Notes under the pieces: generated by a model | The model's input: only the letters and a program-made list of their open reading frames with translations | Database searches by the model: none | Told to the model about the DNA's origin: nothing | Position numbers and translations under genes: made by a program | Shown: positions 61,309-64,000 of the stretch, piece after piece | How positions within the stretch are numbered: position 1 is the first letter of the stretch | Layout: each line of letters begins with the position of its first letter | Assembly: GCA_007844125.1 (NCBI GenBank) | Contig: CM017568.1 | Span: forward strand, 7,410,675-7,474,674 | Origin: Sinonovacula constricta | Lineage: Eukaryota > Mollusca > Bivalvia > Cardiida > Solecurtidae | DNA length: 64,000 nucleotides | Direction of reading: 5' to 3'

Positions 61309-61905
61309 TGCCACTGCTGCTACTTCTACTATTGCTACTACCACGGCTACTACTACTATCTCTACTACAGCTACTACTACTGCTACTGCTGCTACAACTA
61401 CTACAACGCCTACTGCTACCACTGCTAAAATACCACTACTATTACTGCTACTACTACTGCTGCCACTACTGCTGCTGCTGCTGCTACTACTACTGCTGCC
61501 ACTACTGCTGCTGCTGCTGCTGCTGCTACTACTACTACTGCTACAACTACGACTGCTACTACTACTACTGCTACTTCTACTGCTGCTACTACTGCTACTG
61601 CTACTACTACTGCAGCTACTACTGCTGCTACTACTGCTGCTACTACTATTACTACTACTACTACTGCTACTACTACTACTGCTGCTGCTGCTGCTACTAC
61701 TATTACTACTACTACTACTGCTGCTGCTGCTACTACTACTACTGCTGCTGCTGCTGCTACTACTACTACTACTACTACTGCTACTATTACTCCTATTACT
61801 ACTGCTACTTCTACTGCTACTACTACTGCTGCTGCTCATACTACTTTTACTACTACTGCTGCTGCTCATACTACTTTTACTACTACTGCTACTGCTCATA
61901 CTATT
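61309..61905. repeat. CTA/CTG trinucleotide array, about 600 bp, intronic
   Basis: Almost 200 triplets mixing CTA and CTG with sporadic ACA, CTT and ATT. It lies between exons c and d on the sense strand of the WSC gene, so the transcript would carry CUA/CUG repeats. The long Leu-, Ser- or Tyr/Cys-rich ORFs across it are artefacts of the repeat. Confidence 0.97.
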
Positions 61906-61957
61906 GCTAACAATAATAATAACAAAAATAGTAATAATTCATAGTGGTAGAAGAAGT

Positions 61958-62018
61958 TTTATTATTATTATTATTATTATTATCATTATTATTATTACTA
62001 TTATTATTATTATTATTA

Positions 62019-62067
<49 letters not shown>

Positions 62068-62070
62068 CAG
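61958..62070. repeat. (ATT)n microsatellite
   Basis: A TTA/ATT run with rare C interruptions, ending about 45 bases before the exon d acceptor. Confidence 0.95.
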
Positions 62071-62115
62071 CATCATTATCAATCAAGAAATAGGTTATTT
62101 TCTATGCTTTTCCAG

Positions 62116-62264
62116 CTGCAACAGCCATCACAGGCAAATGTTACGCTTCTAATGTGGATGCGTCATTGAACGTTTTAACTGAAACCGTAAACGTGACTGA
62201 TCTCACCCACGAACTGTGTGCGGTCATCTGTTTGGATCTGAAGTACCCGTTTGCTGCCGTACAT
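62116..62264 (+). CDS. WSC-domain gene, internal exon d (N-terminal half of WSC domain)
   Basis: This exon is 149 bases, opening after a TGCTTTTCCAG acceptor and closing at a GTGCGT donor (phase 1 in, phase 0 out), with 49 whole codons. The peptide contains GKCYASNVDASLNVL, a sequon (NVT), then ELCAVICLDLKYPFAAVH. The spacing Cys-Tyr, then Cys-x3-Cys, then an aromatic-rich strand is the start of a WSC domain (named after the yeast Wsc stress sensors; thought to bind carbohydrate and usually found in secreted or membrane proteins). The family's eight cysteines are split three in this exon and five in the next. The intron before it carries a 600-bp CTA/CTG array and an ATT array ending only about 45 bases from the acceptor. 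Confidence 0.88.
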
Positions 62265-62775
62265 GTGCGTAACTATTAAAAACATTATGCATTAACCTTA
62301 TGCAAAGTTTAAAAAGATTTTTCAACTACGTTGATTCCGTGGGATTACACGCGTATAGCTGTCTGTATGTATGTCTGTCTACATGTAATCTGTCTTCATG
62401 TATGTCTACCTACCCACCGACCTAGCTACCTACCTACCTTCCTACCCAAAATTCATATGAATCATGGGCGTTACAATGTAAAAAAGCAATTTTTATATAA
62501 TAAGATAAATTGAAATGTAAATGTTTGACAAATGGACGTGTTTTTTTGTTGTTGTTGTTTTGTTGACATATTTATTTATCATCTAATGATTGCGAAAGTT
62601 AGAATTATAACTGTACGTACCGGGGAACAATAAGTAATTTTAAAATAATAACTTCATGTTTGAAACTCTGGCATGCACGATATTCAAGACCTGTTTCAAA
62701 ACAATGCCGAGCCACGAAATACGGATTATTAGTGCTGACCGCCAATAAATCAGCCGGCCATCATATCTCCCCCAG

Positions 62776-62920
62776 GCGGTGGTGTTCTGTTCGTGCCTGT
62801 CTGCTAGCCCGGCGGGACCAGAAGTCATAACCTGCTCCACACCTTGCCAGGGCGACACCAGTCTAATGTGTGGCGGAACTGACCCTGGATACGTCCCCAT
62901 CAATGTCAAGGAAACCGGAG
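62776..62920 (+). CDS. WSC-domain gene, internal exon e (C-terminal half of WSC domain)
   Basis: This exon is 145 bases, opening after ATCTCCCCCAG and ending CCGGAG before a consensus GTGAGA donor (phase 0 in, phase 1 out). The peptide runs AVVFCSCLSASPAG through ITCSTPC to MCGGTDPGYVPINV. The order Cys-x-Cys, Cys-x3-Cys and a final Cys-Gly-Gly followed by an aromatic residue completes the WSC pattern and brings the total to eight cysteines. The five recognised exons make 244 codons with no stop. The phase-1 exit means more coding sequence must follow; I see no further exon before the window ends at 64000, so the C-terminus (repeats, transmembrane segment or stop) is outside. A role as a secreted or surface glycan-binding protein is family inference only. 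Confidence 0.88.
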
Positions 62921-64000
62921 GTGAGAGTGTGTCTATGGCAACATACATAGCAGTTGTATCAGCACAATTTGGCACATGTTGACAGTAGTGTCCCTAGAAA
63001 CATTACGAACGGTCCCGTATCCGTACACATTGACCCCCCCCACACCCCACACACAAAAAAAAAAAAAAAGAAAACATAAAAAGATTAAATCTGCAGCAAA
63101 ATCTTATCCTAGTAGTGTATATGGATTGCAATCAACTAGAACACATATTTACAATATTGAAGATATGAAAAGTTGTGAAATCGATTTAGTAATGTTTTTG
63201 TTGCTCTGTTTATTTGGGATAAGTTTTATAGTCCGGCAGCTAGGTATTGTTACCGCGCCCCGCCCCCTGCCACAACCCCGACCCGACCTTTTCTTGGGTA
63301 CCAATCAAAATGTTCACAAGGTTGTCTAGAAACAGACTCTCCAATGCACAAAAGAAGAAACCCGTTTTGGCAATATGAAACCTAGTGGTTTCCATGGAAA
63401 CTGTTATGTTTTGTATTTTTATTTGAGGGAATGTTTAGAAATATGCTTATAGCTTTTAAAAGAATAGTGATAGAAATCTAAAACTGACACTCAATTAAAA
63501 GTTTGAATGGTCCTTATGATAATTTGTTTTAGACTATTTTTGAAAAGTTCATTAGATTTTTTAACTACCAGTCTAAAACATGTTGGCCTAAATTTCATAG
63601 GATTTGGGTTTTTACTATATTTTTTACATATGTTGTATGGCTTAAAACTAACCGTTGTGATGTGAAATCAGTTTTAGACCAGGACTTTATTGAAGACTGT
63701 CACTAAGCCAAGATTTGAAATGAATAAGTTAGAAAAGCCTTAAAGCAAAGCAAATAAGTCTTATAAATATTTATAAAACTTAATTAACAGGATTTCTTTT
63801 TTTTTAATTTCTATATTTCTATTACTAAGTCACCTTTTTATCAAATAAAGAATGTATATTATTAATAAATACCTGTTTTTTTCTCGTGATAATAATTTCA
63901 TATAAATAGTATTTTAATGAAAATAGTTACTTCAATAAACAAATCTTCAAATCCTGATTTAAACAAGGTCTTAAAATGTTTCTGTTTGTGTGTGTGTTTG
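62921..64000. other. intron after WSC exon e, right end of window
   Basis: C-runs and an A-run at about 63034-63069, a CCCCGCCCCCTGCC tract near 63256, and a short TG run at the very end. No following exon is visible, so the gene's 3' part lies beyond the window. Confidence 0.5.

Noticed and set aside
61284..62152. ORFs of 200-288 residues, poly-Leu, poly-Ser or Tyr/Cys-rich
   Set aside because: They follow directly from the CTA/CTG and ATT arrays, overlap in several frames and run through an intron and a splice acceptor.

Overview
This is an AT-rich, intron- and repeat-dominated eukaryotic window. Nothing looks prokaryotic: there are no operons, ribosome-binding sites or long intact ORFs. 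Short exons with GT-AG borders, tRNA-derived SINEs with target-site duplications, a decayed LINE, DNA-transposon ends and many micro- and minisatellites point to an invertebrate nuclear genome, most likely a bivalve mollusc or related lophotrochozoan. That placement is inferred from sequence style, not from a search.

The only confidently reconstructed gene is on the + strand at the right end. Five internal exons (57345-57526, 58854-58981, 60169-60299, 62116-62264, 62776-62920) join with consistent intron phases (1-0-2-1-0-1) into 244 codons. The product is an extracellular-type protein: an N-terminal region of about 146 residues that I do not recognise, then an eight-cysteine WSC-type domain. 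The gene runs off the right edge. Upstream, at 21028, about 41894-42064 and 49495, there are three first-exon-like segments. Each ends in a phase-1 donor that fits the first internal exon, and their last codons align with one another. They are either alternative first exons of this gene or relics of tandem copies. In two of them the hydrophobic stretch is out of frame with the splice-compatible frame.

On the - strand there are exon-like fragments: a diverged paralogous set at 7.1, 22.5, 39.0 and 53.0 kb (two have longer flanking similarity, so local segmental duplication is likely), a probable terminal exon with a poly(A) signal at 29.1-29.3 kb, and a terminal-exon-like segment at 56.2-56.6 kb with a relative on the + strand at 46.9-47.3 kb.

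Mobile elements: an almost complete but pseudogenised LINE (- strand, about 24.36-28.99 kb) with ORF1p, endonuclease and reverse-transcriptase remnants; two tRNA-derived SINE families; a short interspersed family (here called R1) with ten recognisable copies and an internal hairpin; a solo-LTR-like segment at 33.1-33.6 kb; a terminal-inverted-repeat element at 52.6-52.9 kb; and a pogo/Tigger-like end at 31.3-31.5 kb.

Layout. 0-14 kb: no clear gene; R1 copies, microsatellites, exon relics. 14-24 kb: SINEs, first candidate leader exon, TA array. 24-31.5 kb: LINE, terminal exon, small ORFs, Tigger end. 31.5-49 kb: LTR, foldback hairpin, GT arrays, second leader exon, intact SINE, duplicated segments. 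49-64 kb: third leader exon, 60-bp satellite, SINEs, and the WSC gene, whose introns hold an AT array, a 52-bp minisatellite, a SINE and a 600-bp CTA/CTG array.
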